64,000 nt of DNA from an uncultured Alphaproteobacteria bacterium. GTDB taxonomy: Bacteria > Pseudomonadota > Alphaproteobacteria > HIMB59 > GCA-002718135. Below the pieces are notes generated by a model. That model was not told where the DNA came from. It did not search any database and saw only the letters and a program-made list of their open reading frames with translations. The position numbers and the translations under genes were made by a program. Positions 8,511 to 17,200 of the stretch are shown piece after piece (position 1 is the stretch's first letter; every line of letters begins with the position of its first letter). Location of the stretch: NCBI GenBank assembly GCA_902614085.1, contig CACMJS010000001.1, forward strand, positions 425,127 to 489,126, given 5' to 3'.

Positions 8511-9710
8511 ATGGAAATAAAATACTTTAATTCAAATTTTGACAAAATCACTCAAAATAAAGATACTGATCAAAGTATAACTAATTTAATAGAAAAACTT
8601 CCTTCTCTGAATATTATTTCAGATAAAAATTTATTAGAAGAAACCATAAAAATTTCAAAACAATTTAAAGAGAAAAAGGAAAAAATAATTGTATTTGGTA
8701 CAGGAGGTTCAAATTTAGGAGCTAGAGCATTAAATAATATTATTTCCAATAATAAAATTATTTTAGAATTTTATGATAATGTTGATCCTATTAATTTTGA
8801 AAAAAATTTTCAAAATATTAATTTTGAGCTAACTGGCTTTTTGGTTATTTCAAAATCGGGTACTACACCAGAGACATTATCTCAATTTTCATGTCTCTAT
8901 CAAAAGGCAATAGAAGCTAACAAAGTTGAAGATTTTTTTTCAAATACTCTAATTATAACTGAATTTAAAGAATCACCACTTTTTAAAATTGCAAAAGATA
9001 ATAATTGTTTACTATTAGAGCATCATAAAGATGTTGGAGGCAGATACTCTATATTTACTAATGTAGGTATAGTTCCTGCAATCATTTCTGGATTAAATAT
9101 AGATGCACTTTTTGGTGGAGCATCTGAAGTAATTAATAATATTGATAACTACAGACCTTATGATCTTGGAAGATATTTAACTCAAAAAGTAAATGCAAAA
9201 TTTACTAATAATGTTTTAATGACATATTCTGATTCACTTTATTTTTTTGGAAAATGGTATCTTCAACTTTGGGCAGAAAGTATTGGAAAAAATAATAAAG
9301 GTATTACGGCAATTCATTCAGTAGGGACCACTGATCAACATAGTCAATTACAATTGTATTTAGATGGACCTAAAGATAAATATTTCACCTTTATCACTAC
9401 AGATCATTCAAATAAGGGCATAAAAATTAATAATGATATGTTTCAAGATACTGATATTGACTATTTTAAAGATAAAACAATGGGTGATTTAATGGAGGCT
9501 GAACAGCGTGCAACCATCGAAACTTTTAAATTAAATAATTTTAGTTTTAGAGAAATTTATATTCCTAAAATAGATGAACAAAACTTAGGTAAATTATTAT
9601 CTTTTAGTATTATAGAAACAATTGCTTCTTGTATGTATTTAGATGTAGATCCTTTTGATCAACCTGCTGTTGAACAAGGTAAAAAACTAACGAAAACTTA
9701 TTTAAGATAA
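8511..9710 (+). CDS. pgi: Glucose-6-phosphate isomerase (short form)
   Basis: Interconverts glucose 6-phosphate and fructose 6-phosphate. It has the SIS-type motifs GTGGSNLGARAL (from residue 63) and SKSGTTPETL (114-123), the VGGRYS arginine motif and the C-terminal EQGKKLTKTYL signature with the catalytic lysine region. At 399 aa it is much shorter than the usual 540-550 aa enterobacterial form but keeps the active-site motifs, so it belongs to a compact subtype. It sits 8 bases after the lipoprotein gene and overlaps rsmD tail-to-tail by 9 bases. Confidence 0.93.
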   Translation: MEIKYFNSNFDKITQNKDTDQSITNLIEKLPSLNIISDKNLLEETIKISKQFKEKKEKIIVFGTGGSNLGARALNNIISNNKIILEFYDNVDPINFEKNFQNINFELTGFLVISKSGTTPETLSQFSCLYQKAIEANKVEDFFSNTLIITEFKESPLFKIAKDNNCLLLEHHKDVGGRYSIFTNVGIVPAIISGLNIDALFGGASEVINNIDNYRPYDLGRYLTQKVNAKFTNNVLMTYSDSLYFFGKWYLQLWAESIGKNNKGITAIHSVGTTDQHSQLQLYLDGPKDKYFTFITTDHSNKGIKINNDMFQDTDIDYFKDKTMGDLMEAEQRATIETFKLNNFSFREIYIPKIDEQNLGKLLSFSIIETIASCMYLDVDPFDQPAVEQGKKLTKTYLR

Positions 9711-10262
9711 TTTTAAAAAATAAATTATTGTTTTACCGTAAGTCTTTTTTTGAAGTAGATTCAAATTTTCTGGAATTACAATATCATCTCTCTCACTCGT
9801 CTCCAAACCAATCAAAGTAGTATCTTTAATTTTATTTGATAATTTTTCTAAAAACTTTGTTAAATTATACTTTGCATATGGTGGATCAATATAAACAACT
9901 GAAATATTTTGAAATTCTATTTCTAATTTAGAACTAATAAGGTCTTCTTCATAAATTTTAAATTGATTATTTTTACAAATATCTAAACAATTTGTTCTTA
10001 AAATATTAATAACCTCAATATTATTTTCAAAAAAAATTACTTCACTCATGCCTCTAGAAATTGCTTCTAAACCCATTGTGCCAATACCTGCGAAAAGATC
10101 TAAAAAAATTTTATTTTTATATAATTCAATTGAATTTTTGATTGCATAACTTTCAATAACTGAAAAAAAAGCTTCTCTTTTTAGAGAAGAAGTTGGTCTT
10201 ACAAAATCATTAATACTAGCTAATTTTTTTTGTTTAAACTTTCCTCCAGTAATCCTTATCAT
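9702..10262 (-). CDS. rsmD: 16S rRNA m2G966 methyltransferase RsmD
   Basis: SAM-dependent methyltransferase of 186 aa acting on G966 of 16S rRNA. It starts with the RsmD N-terminal signature MIRITGGKFK, then VRPTSSLKREAFFS, the SAM-binding motif FLDLFAGIGTMGLEAISRG and the catalytic (N/D)PPY-type motif YIDPPYAKY. The start overlaps the end of the upstream pseudouridine synthase by four bases (ATGA), making an rRNA-modification pair. The 3' end overlaps pgi on the other strand. Confidence 0.93.
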   Translation of the reverse strand: MIRITGGKFKQKKLASINDFVRPTSSLKREAFFSVIESYAIKNSIELYKNKIFLDLFAGIGTMGLEAISRGMSEVIFFENNIEVINILRTNCLDICKNNQFKIYEEDLISSKLEIEFQNISVVYIDPPYAKYNLTKFLEKLSNKIKDTTLIGLETSERDDIVIPENLNLLQKKTYGKTIIYFLKLS

Positions 10263-10951
10263 TTTATAATTGTATTTAATTTTTGAAAATGCCCCTCTTT
10301 AAGCTTACCAAGCTTGTAAGGGCCATATCCTATTCTTATTAACTTAACTATATTCCATGAAAAATAATTACAAATATTTCTAATCTCTCTATTTTTTCCT
10401 TCTTTTAGTTTAAAAATTAACCAACTCTGATTTTTTAATTTTTTTTCAAAGGCAACTTTAATTTTTCTATAACTAATTTCCTTAATTGTAATGCCTTTAT
10501 TAATTTTTTGCAGATCAATATTTTGTACTTTGCTATTTATACAAACTCTATAGATCCGCTCAACGTTTGAAGATGGATGTTCTAAATATCTTGAATAATC
10601 ACCATTATTAGTAAGCAAGATCAACCCTTCACTCATATAATCTAATCTTCCTACACTTATCAATTGACCAATATTTTTTGGTAATAAATCAAAAATTTTT
10701 TTCCTACCTAAATTATCTTTTGTACTACAAATATATTTAATTGGTTTGTATAACTTCCATACTTCAACTTTATTTATTTTTTTAACAATTTTATTATTAA
10801 CTTTAATAATATCTAAATCACTTACTTTATGACTTGGGTGAGCACATATTTCATTATTAATTTTAATTTTCTTTTCAATAATTAATTTTTCTGCATCTCT
10901 TCGTGAACAAATTCCAGCACTTGATAGATATTTTGAAATTCTAATATTCAC
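10259..10951 (-). CDS. RsuA/RluB-family rRNA pseudouridine synthase
   Basis: A 230-residue protein with an N-terminal S4 RNA-binding domain (MNIRISKYLSSAGICSRRDA) and the RsuA/RluB catalytic motif GRLDYMSEGLILL, whose aspartate is the nucleophile. RluB (23S U2605) is the likelier role in Alphaproteobacteria, but RsuA or RluE cannot be excluded from the sequence. It overlaps rsmD and the upstream amidotransferase gene by four bases each, so the three form one minus-strand operon. Confidence 0.9.
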   Translation of the reverse strand: MNIRISKYLSSAGICSRRDAEKLIIEKKIKINNEICAHPSHKVSDLDIIKVNNKIVKKINKVEVWKLYKPIKYICSTKDNLGRKKIFDLLPKNIGQLISVGRLDYMSEGLILLTNNGDYSRYLEHPSSNVERIYRVCINSKVQNIDLQKINKGITIKEISYRKIKVAFEKKLKNQSWLIFKLKEGKNREIRNICNYFSWNIVKLIRIGYGPYKLGKLKEGHFQKLNTIIK

Positions 10952-11646
10952 TTTGCTTCATTAATAAAATTTTTTATTATTTTTATATCAGATTTTGTAA
11001 TTAAAAATTCAGGGTGCCATTGCAAGCCAATACACCATTTATGTTTTTTGTGCTCTATTCCTTCAATAACACCATCATTGGCTGCACATGAAACATTAAG
11101 GTCTTTACCAATTTTTTTTACTGACTGATGATGTGCACTATTAACTTTTATTTTTTGAGTCCCACATATTTTATATAATTGAGTTTTTTTTAAAATATTA
11201 ACACTGTGACTAGTTTGATTTCTTGGATTTACTTGTTCATGGTTTATCGGATCTCTTTTTAAATCTTGTATTAATGTTCCACCACATGCAACATTGATAA
11301 GTTGTGCACCACCACAAATTCCCAATATAGGTTTGTTATATTTAAAAAAATTATTGAAAATATTTAATTCAAAATTTGTTCTCTTATTTTTTATATTTTT
11401 AGATTGAGTATTACTTGTTTTATATAATTTAGGATTAATATCAAAATCACCTCCAGTAATAATTAGACCATCAATTAAATCACAAAAATCACCAATATAT
11501 TTTTTTTCATGTAAAAGAGGAAAAGGAATAGCATTAAACTTTGTTAAGGAAGTTAAGTAATTTTCCCTCAATGCATACCATGGAAATTTTGAGTATGTTT
11601 TCTTTTTTTCACTATCAAGAGTTATTCCAATAATTGGTTTTTTCAT
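10948..11646 (-). CDS. Class I glutamine-amidotransferase-like hydrolase (peptidase C26, PuuD-like)
   Basis: A 232-residue member of the gamma-glutamyl-GABA hydrolase family. The nucleophile C111 lies in GICGGAQLINV, the oxyanion region in GLIITGGDFDINP, and the His-x-Glu triad part in LQWHPEF near the C terminus. PuuD homologues cleave gamma-glutamyl amides in polyamine breakdown, but no other puu gene is nearby, so the substrate is open. First gene of the minus-strand group with the pseudouridine synthase and rsmD; divergent from tadA across about 40 bases. Confidence 0.85.
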   Translation of the reverse strand: MKKPIIGITLDSEKKKTYSKFPWYALRENYLTSLTKFNAIPFPLLHEKKYIGDFCDLIDGLIITGGDFDINPKLYKTSNTQSKNIKNKRTNFELNIFNNFFKYNKPILGICGGAQLINVACGGTLIQDLKRDPINHEQVNPRNQTSHSVNILKKTQLYKICGTQKIKVNSAHHQSVKKIGKDLNVSCAANDGVIEGIEHKKHKWCIGLQWHPEFLITKSDIKIIKNFINEAK

Positions 11647-11686
11647 TATAATTCAATTATAATGTACAACATAAGTGTGTTCCAGA

Positions 11687-12139
11687 ATGAACGTTGATTT
11701 TTTTATGAAAGAAGCAATTATTGAAGCAGACAAGGCTTATAATTTAAATGAGGTTCCAGTTGGAGGAATACTTGTTGATAATGCAACGAACAAGATTGTA
11801 GCCAGAAGTTACAATACAGTAAATAAAGATAAAAATGCTATCAAACATTGTGAGTTAAATCTAATTCAAGAAACTTGCGAAAGACTAAAGTTAAAATATT
11901 TAGAGAATATGACATTATTTGTAACATTAGAACCATGCACTATGTGCGCTAGTGCAATAAGTGAAGTACATATTAAAAATGTCTATTTTGGTGCCTATGA
12001 TGAAAAAAATGGAGGAATTGAAAAACTTCGAGTTGCTTTTCAAAGAGATAATATATTTACGCCAACCATTTATGGTGGCATTATGGAAAAAGAATGTAGC
12101 AATTTATTAAAAAAATTTTTTAAAAATATAGATGATTGA
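11687..12139 (+). CDS. tadA: tRNA-specific adenosine deaminase
   Basis: Zinc deaminase converting A34 to inosine in tRNA-Arg(ACG). With the ATG at 11687 it is 150 aa; an in-frame GTG at 11675 adds only four residues. The zinc motif is H54-C-E56 (usually HAE; the alanine-to-cysteine change is next to, not in, the ligands) and PCTMC with C84 and C87. A TATAAT hexamer at 11658-11663 is a plausible -10 box. The end overlaps xseA by 8 bases. Confidence 0.9.
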   Translation: MNVDFFMKEAIIEADKAYNLNEVPVGGILVDNATNKIVARSYNTVNKDKNAIKHCELNLIQETCERLKLKYLENMTLFVTLEPCTMCASAISEVHIKNVYFGAYDEKNGGIEKLRVAFQRDNIFTPTIYGGIMEKECSNLLKKFFKNIDD

Positions 12140-13463
12140 TAAAATAAATATACCTGAGTTTGAAGTTTCAGAATTTAATCAAGCGTTTAAAGAAGTAATT
12201 GAATCCAATTTTAACTATGTAAGAATTAAAGGAGAGATTTCTGAGGTTAAAACTGCAACAAGAGGTCAAATTTATTTAACACTAAAAGATGAAGATTCAA
12301 TTTTAAGTGGAGTTATTTGGGATCAGAAAAAAAAATATTTAGATATAAATCCAGAAATAGGACTAGAAATTATAGCAACTGGAAGAATTACCACTTGGTC
12401 TCGCTATAAAACTACGTACCAAATAGATATTGATAAAATTGAAATTGCAGGAGAGGGAGCACTTTTAAAACTTATTGAAGAAAGAAAAAAAAGACTTCAA
12501 AAAAAAGGTTATTTTGATGAAGATAAAAAAATCCCATTACCTTTTCTACCTGAGAGGTTAGGTATTATCACATCTCCCACTGGCTCTGTAGTACACGACA
12601 TAATTAATAGAGTGAATGATCGTTTTCCAATGCCTTTAGATATATGGCCTGTTTCTGTTCAGGGTGTTGACGCAGCAGATAACATTATAAATGCTATCGA
12701 AGGTTTCAACAAACTTAAATCTGTTAAACCAGATATTCTTATTATTGCTAGAGGTGGAGGTAGTACTGAAGATTTAATGGCATTCAATGATGAAAATCTT
12801 GCAACAAGTGTTTTTAATTCAAAAATACCAATTATTTCAGCAATAGGTCATGAAACAGATACAACCATTATTGATTTGGTATCAGATTTAAGAGCTTCTA
12901 CACCAACGGCAGCAGCTGAAAAAGCTACCCCAGTCAGATTTGAATTAATAGAAAAGATTAAAAATTTACAACTTAGATTAAACACAAAAATTAATTCACA
13001 AATTCAGTCCAAAAAGGAAAATTACGAATACTTAAATAAGTTTCTTAAGTCACCAAGTTCAATAGTTAATAATTACAAGGAGAAGCTTTTAGATGATTTT
13101 AAAAATTTAACATTATCAATTGAAAACAAATTTAGCATATCAAAATTAAAACTCATAAATTTAGGTAAATCTGTAATTTCCCCAGATTCTTTAGTAAGCT
13201 TCACACAAACAAAGATAAATAATCTTTCAAAAAATCTTAATTTAAATATTGCTAATAACTACAAAGATAATCTTGAAAAATATAAAGCAAATATCAGACT
13301 ACTTAATTCAAATTCTATCTCTTCAAATCTTAAAAAGGGATACTCTATTTTGATGAATAAAAAGAAAATTGTTAAGACTACAAAAAAAATTGAAACTAAT
13401 GATCAGTTATCTGTTAAGCTTATTGATGGTACAATTGATATTAAGGTAAAAAAAATTAACTAA
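12132..13463 (+). CDS. xseA: Exodeoxyribonuclease VII large subunit
   Basis: Large subunit of the ssDNA exonuclease VII; 443 aa. The N-terminal OB-fold (residues about 10-105, with VRIKGEISEVK) is followed by the catalytic domain carrying LGIITSPTGSVVHDI, IIARGGGSTEDLMAFND and PIISAIGHETDTTIIDLVSDLRASTPTAAAE, then a long coiled-coil tail rich in Lys, Asn and Leu. All core motifs are intact. The small subunit gene xseB is not in the window. It overlaps tadA upstream and the acyltransferase tail-to-tail. Confidence 0.94.
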   Translation: MIDKINIPEFEVSEFNQAFKEVIESNFNYVRIKGEISEVKTATRGQIYLTLKDEDSILSGVIWDQKKKYLDINPEIGLEIIATGRITTWSRYKTTYQIDIDKIEIAGEGALLKLIEERKKRLQKKGYFDEDKKIPLPFLPERLGIITSPTGSVVHDIINRVNDRFPMPLDIWPVSVQGVDAADNIINAIEGFNKLKSVKPDILIIARGGGSTEDLMAFNDENLATSVFNSKIPIISAIGHETDTTIIDLVSDLRASTPTAAAEKATPVRFELIEKIKNLQLRLNTKINSQIQSKKENYEYLNKFLKSPSSIVNNYKEKLLDDFKNLTLSIENKFSISKLKLINLGKSVISPDSLVSFTQTKINNLSKNLNLNIANNYKDNLEKYKANIRLLNSNSISSNLKKGYSILMNKKKIVKTTKKIETNDQLSVKLIDGTIDIKVKKIN

Positions 13464-14319
13464 ATCTTTTATGTTGCCAGAACCATTGAGTTGGTTCTGC
13501 TTTAATCCACTCTTCAATCTTATAATGAATTTTTTCCATCATTTTATTATCACTGATATTTACATCATTGTGATAAAAAGGTTCAAGAAAGGTAAGCTCA
13601 ATTTTTCCATTATTAATTCTTTTATTTTTAATAGGGATTATTGGTAATTTATATTTTCTAGCTAGTTTTAAAAAACCTGTTTGTGTTTTAACTTTACGTT
13701 TAAAAAATAACACTTCTTCTCCAGAAGAATCTTTTTGATCAATTACAACCAACATTGATAAAGAATTTCTTATAGCTGCAGTTATATCTTTAGCACTTTT
13801 TTTACCTTTTGGAGTATAAAAACTCCTAGAAGAAACAAGCGAATTTGTTCTAATTTTTAATAAAAGTTTATCTAAAAAATGATTATTAATATGTCTATAT
13901 ACTGCACCTAGATTTATACCAATTCTATCTAGACTAGGTACTACGACTTCCCAATTAGACTGATGAATACATATAAATATTCCTTGGGAATTATTTTTAA
14001 TTAAATTTTCAATATTTTCAATTTTATTGTACTTTATTTTTTTTTTATCAAATAAATAGTTTAATCTAGGAAGTTCAGAAATTGTCCTACCTAGGTTATC
14101 CCAACTTTTTTTAACTATACTTTTAACTTCTTCCTCTTTCATATTGGGAAAAACAAATTTGCAATTTTTAATTGCAGTCTTGTTCGCACCAGATAATGCA
14201 CCAAAAGTGCTAAATATAAAAGAAGTAAATTTAGCCGATAAATTTAATGGCAAAAGTTTAAATAAAAAAAATATTAAAAAAACTATAATATATTCAAAAA
14301 AATAAATTATATTTTTCAT
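13456..14319 (-). CDS. LpxL/HtrB-family lipid A acyltransferase
   Basis: A 287-residue member of the lysophospholipid acyltransferase superfamily, lauroyl/myristoyl acyltransferase type. One N-terminal membrane anchor precedes the HX4E catalytic motif HQSNWE; VVIDQKDSSGEEVLFF and the C-terminal WIKAEPTQWFWQHKRF are typical of LpxL-like enzymes. It adds a secondary acyl chain to Kdo-lipid A. It is the last gene of the minus-strand lipid A operon and overlaps lpxK by four bases. The acyl chain used cannot be predicted. Confidence 0.88.
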   Translation of the reverse strand: MKNIIYFFEYIIVFLIFFLFKLLPLNLSAKFTSFIFSTFGALSGANKTAIKNCKFVFPNMKEEEVKSIVKKSWDNLGRTISELPRLNYLFDKKKIKYNKIENIENLIKNNSQGIFICIHQSNWEVVVPSLDRIGINLGAVYRHINNHFLDKLLLKIRTNSLVSSRSFYTPKGKKSAKDITAAIRNSLSMLVVIDQKDSSGEEVLFFKRKVKTQTGFLKLARKYKLPIIPIKNKRINNGKIELTFLEPFYHNDVNISDNKMMEKIHYKIEEWIKAEPTQWFWQHKRFS

Positions 14320-15314
14320 ATCGCTAAATCATTTATTTTATTCTCTAAAATGTTACCTAATATTTCTTTAAGTAGATTTTCATCTTCAAATTTAATTTCC
14401 CCATTCAAAGTGCTCACTAAAGATCGATAGGATTTAGGAATTCTAACAAAATCTTTTTTCGTAGTAACTAATACTGATTTTGTAAGATTTGCATTTTCTG
14501 CTAAATTTAACATATCATTTTCATCAAAAATATGATGGTCAGGATAGCTAATTTTTTTTTCTAAAATAGCTCCTTGTTCAGTAAGTGAATTATAAAATTT
14601 TTCAGGATAAGCAATACCTGCAAAAGCTGTTACTTTTTGATTCTTATATATTTTATTATCTGTACTTATTTGAAATTTAGCATGAATAATCGGGACAGTG
14701 CTTGGAATTTTATTTTTTACATCTTGAGATAATTCTCCAATTACGATTACAAGATTTGCTCTGGAAATACCTCTTGATATACTTTCTCTAAGGGGGCCAG
14801 ACGGGATTACCCTTTTATTTCCGAAGCCCTGTTCTCCATTAATTACAATAATTGAAAAATCTTTTTGAAGAGTTGGATTTTGAAAACCATCATCCATAAT
14901 TATACAATCGGCACCTTTTTCTTTAGCTAAAATAAAAGATTTACTTCTATCTTGGCCAATCCATGTTGGCGCAACTTCAGCTAGTAATAAAGATTCATCA
15001 CCCACACTTTTTGCTGAGTGCCATTCTTTAACAAGAATATTAGATTTTTCAACACCACCATATCCTCTTGATACAAAGTGAGGATTATATCCATTAAGTT
15101 TTAATAAATTTCCAATTTTTAAAGCAACTGGTGTTTTACCAGCTCCTCCCACCACTATATTTCCAATGCAAATTACTGGAATGCCAGAAGATGATTTTCT
15201 ACTAACAAAATTTCTTATTTTTGTTCCAAATCTAAACAGTAATGAAAGTGGATATAAAGAGTTTGATAAGTATGTGTCATTTTTTTTATACCAAAATTTA
15301 GGAGCTTTAAGCAT
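14316..15314 (-). CDS. lpxK: Tetraacyldisaccharide 4'-kinase
   Basis: Phosphorylates the 4' position of the lipid A disaccharide at the inner membrane. I chose the ATG at 15314 (MLKAPKFWYKK, the usual LpxK N terminus), giving 332 aa; the longer frame from 15392 would run through the waaA coding end. The P-loop is in GNIVVGGAGKTPVAL, DDGFQNPTLQKD is the conserved catalytic motif and DHHIFDENDM is also present. It lies one base after the waaA stop and overlaps the acyltransferase by four. Confidence 0.93.
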   Translation of the reverse strand: MLKAPKFWYKKNDTYLSNSLYPLSLLFRFGTKIRNFVSRKSSSGIPVICIGNIVVGGAGKTPVALKIGNLLKLNGYNPHFVSRGYGGVEKSNILVKEWHSAKSVGDESLLLAEVAPTWIGQDRSKSFILAKEKGADCIIMDDGFQNPTLQKDFSIIVINGEQGFGNKRVIPSGPLRESISRGISRANLVIVIGELSQDVKNKIPSTVPIIHAKFQISTDNKIYKNQKVTAFAGIAYPEKFYNSLTEQGAILEKKISYPDHHIFDENDMLNLAENANLTKSVLVTTKKDFVRIPKSYRSLVSTLNGEIKFEDENLLKEILGNILENKINDLAI

Positions 15315-15315
15315 T

Positions 15316-16536
15316 TTAATTAATATACTTTTCAATATTTTGGAAAAGTTTTTCTTTTTCAAAGAAAGACCTATTTGAAAACTCAAGTGCATTTGCTTGG
15401 ATTTTTTTAATTTCCAAATTATTATTTAGTAATTCTTTCATCTTTATATCAATATCTTCAAACTTATTTACAAGTATACATGAATTTGCTTTTACCATAT
15501 CTTCATAAATATTAGTCCAATTATCAACATAATTACCACTAATAATAGCACATCCATAACTTGCAGGTTCTATTGGATTATGTCCACCAATATTTTTTAA
15601 AAAAGAACCACCTAAAATAACTAAATCACTAATTTTAAAATATTGATCTAATTTTCCAAAACTGTCAATTATAACTATATTATTTTCTTCATATTCTTTT
15701 TTAGATTCTAAAGAAATATTAAATCCTTCTTTGTTTAATTCTTGCTTAATTGTATCAATTCTTTCTGGGTGCCTTGGTGCAAGAAAGATTTTTAAATTAA
15801 ATTTACGAATTGTTTTTTTTATACATTTAATAATCTCTTTTTCTTCATTAGAATGAGTACTTGCAATTAAGATTGTATTTGTTTGATCTTTATTTATTGA
15901 AAAATTGTTATTATTCTTAGCTAATTTTAAATTGCCAATATAATCGATTTGCAAGTTTGTTAATTCTTGAATTCTTTTTTTGTCATCTGTACTTTGCGCA
16001 AAAATTTTGTCAAAATTCTTTAATGAATTTCTGTAAAAATTTTTTATATTTTTCCATTTTTTAAAAGAAATTGGAGAAATCCTTGCATTTAAATACAAAC
16101 AATTGATATTTTTAATTCTAATTTTATTAAGCATATTTGGCCAAATATCTGACTCTATCCATAGAATCAGATTTGGTTTCCAAAAGTTTAAAAATCTTGA
16201 ACACCATAGAGAAACATCAAATGGGATGTACTGATGGATAATTTTATTTTTGTAAAACTCCTTAATATATTCAGCTGAAGATTTTGTTGTTGTAGTTACT
16301 AAAATATCAAATACTTTATGATATCGTTCTATAATTAAATCTGAAGATTTAAATTCGCCGATACTTGCTGCATGTATCCATAAAACTTTTCTCTCTCTAT
16401 TTTTTTTTACCGTTGATTTCCCAAACCTTTCAATAAATCTTAGTCTATCCTCTTTTTTTCTATAGATGCGAATAAATATATTAAAAATAATTAGAGGTAT
16501 GAGAAGAGTACTGAGTATTTGATATATTCTAAGCAT
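15316..16536 (-). CDS. waaA: Kdo transferase (3-deoxy-D-manno-octulosonic acid transferase)
   Basis: GT-B glycosyltransferase that adds Kdo to lipid IVA; 406 aa. An N-terminal membrane anchor is followed by WIHAASIGEF, which holds the conserved catalytic glutamate. The C-terminal domain has ILIASTHSNEEK, LAPRHPER and GGSFLKNIGGHNPIEPA, all typical of WaaA/KdtA. It sits between the DUF374 gene (8-base overlap) and lpxK, the normal neighbourhood in Alphaproteobacteria. Whether it adds one or two Kdo residues cannot be told. Confidence 0.93.
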   Translation of the reverse strand: MLRIYQILSTLLIPLIIFNIFIRIYRKKEDRLRFIERFGKSTVKKNRERKVLWIHAASIGEFKSSDLIIERYHKVFDILVTTTTKSSAEYIKEFYKNKIIHQYIPFDVSLWCSRFLNFWKPNLILWIESDIWPNMLNKIRIKNINCLYLNARISPISFKKWKNIKNFYRNSLKNFDKIFAQSTDDKKRIQELTNLQIDYIGNLKLAKNNNNFSINKDQTNTILIASTHSNEEKEIIKCIKKTIRKFNLKIFLAPRHPERIDTIKQELNKEGFNISLESKKEYEENNIVIIDSFGKLDQYFKISDLVILGGSFLKNIGGHNPIEPASYGCAIISGNYVDNWTNIYEDMVKANSCILVNKFEDIDIKMKELLNNNLEIKKIQANALEFSNRSFFEKEKLFQNIEKYIN

Positions 16537-17200
16537 TTAGATTTTTTTCTGCAGATTCCATGCAATCATTAATTTTTTCTTCCAAGAAATTCTTATATTT
16601 GTCTAAATCATTATCTGTTGTTGAAGAAGGAATAATAATTGGCTCACCCCAGACAAATCTACATTTTGAAAATGGATATGTTATTAAAAATGAGTCCCAA
16701 GATTTAAGTTTAAGATTTTTATTTGAAGCAAAACCCAGTGGTATAATCGGGACTTGAGAATGTACTGCAATTTTTATAACTCCTTCTGAAACTTTCTTAT
16801 TTGGACCTCTTGGTCCATCAGGAGTAATACCGATATAATTTTTATCTTTTAAAATTTTAAATACTTTTCTTAATGATGGTGATTTATTTTTTGACATTAT
16901 AGAAACATTTTTTAAATTAAAATGACCTGCAATATATGCACCAAAACGACCATCACTATGACTAGATGCTAACATATTTAACACAGCTTTACTTTTCCAT
17001 ACATGCCCTATCATCATTAATTGACCATGCCAAAATGCTAAAATAAATGGTTTATTTTCTCTCCATAATTTTTCTGGTAACTCAGAGTTTATAATCTGTA
17101 TTTTAGAAGTGTAACATACGAATAAGATATATAGGTAACCTATAAATGCTAAAATTTTTTGAGATATAGAAAATTTAAAAATTTTTTTTTTAAAACTCAT
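16529..17200 (-). CDS. DUF374 lysophospholipid acyltransferase-like protein
   Basis: A 223-residue protein with an N-terminal hydrophobic helix and the DUF374/LPLAT-like core: ILAFWHGQLMM holds the catalytic-type histidine and GITPDGPRGPNKKVSEG is the family signature. The family is often encoded between msbA and waaA in Alphaproteobacteria and is presumed to act in lipid A or phospholipid acylation, but the reaction is not established. It overlaps msbA upstream by 11 bases and waaA downstream by 8. Confidence 0.87.
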   Translation of the reverse strand: MSFKKKIFKFSISQKILAFIGYLYILFVCYTSKIQIINSELPEKLWRENKPFILAFWHGQLMMIGHVWKSKAVLNMLASSHSDGRFGAYIAGHFNLKNVSIMSKNKSPSLRKVFKILKDKNYIGITPDGPRGPNKKVSEGVIKIAVHSQVPIIPLGFASNKNLKLKSWDSFLITYPFSKCRFVWGEPIIIPSSTTDNDLDKYKNFLEEKINDCMESAEKNLNA

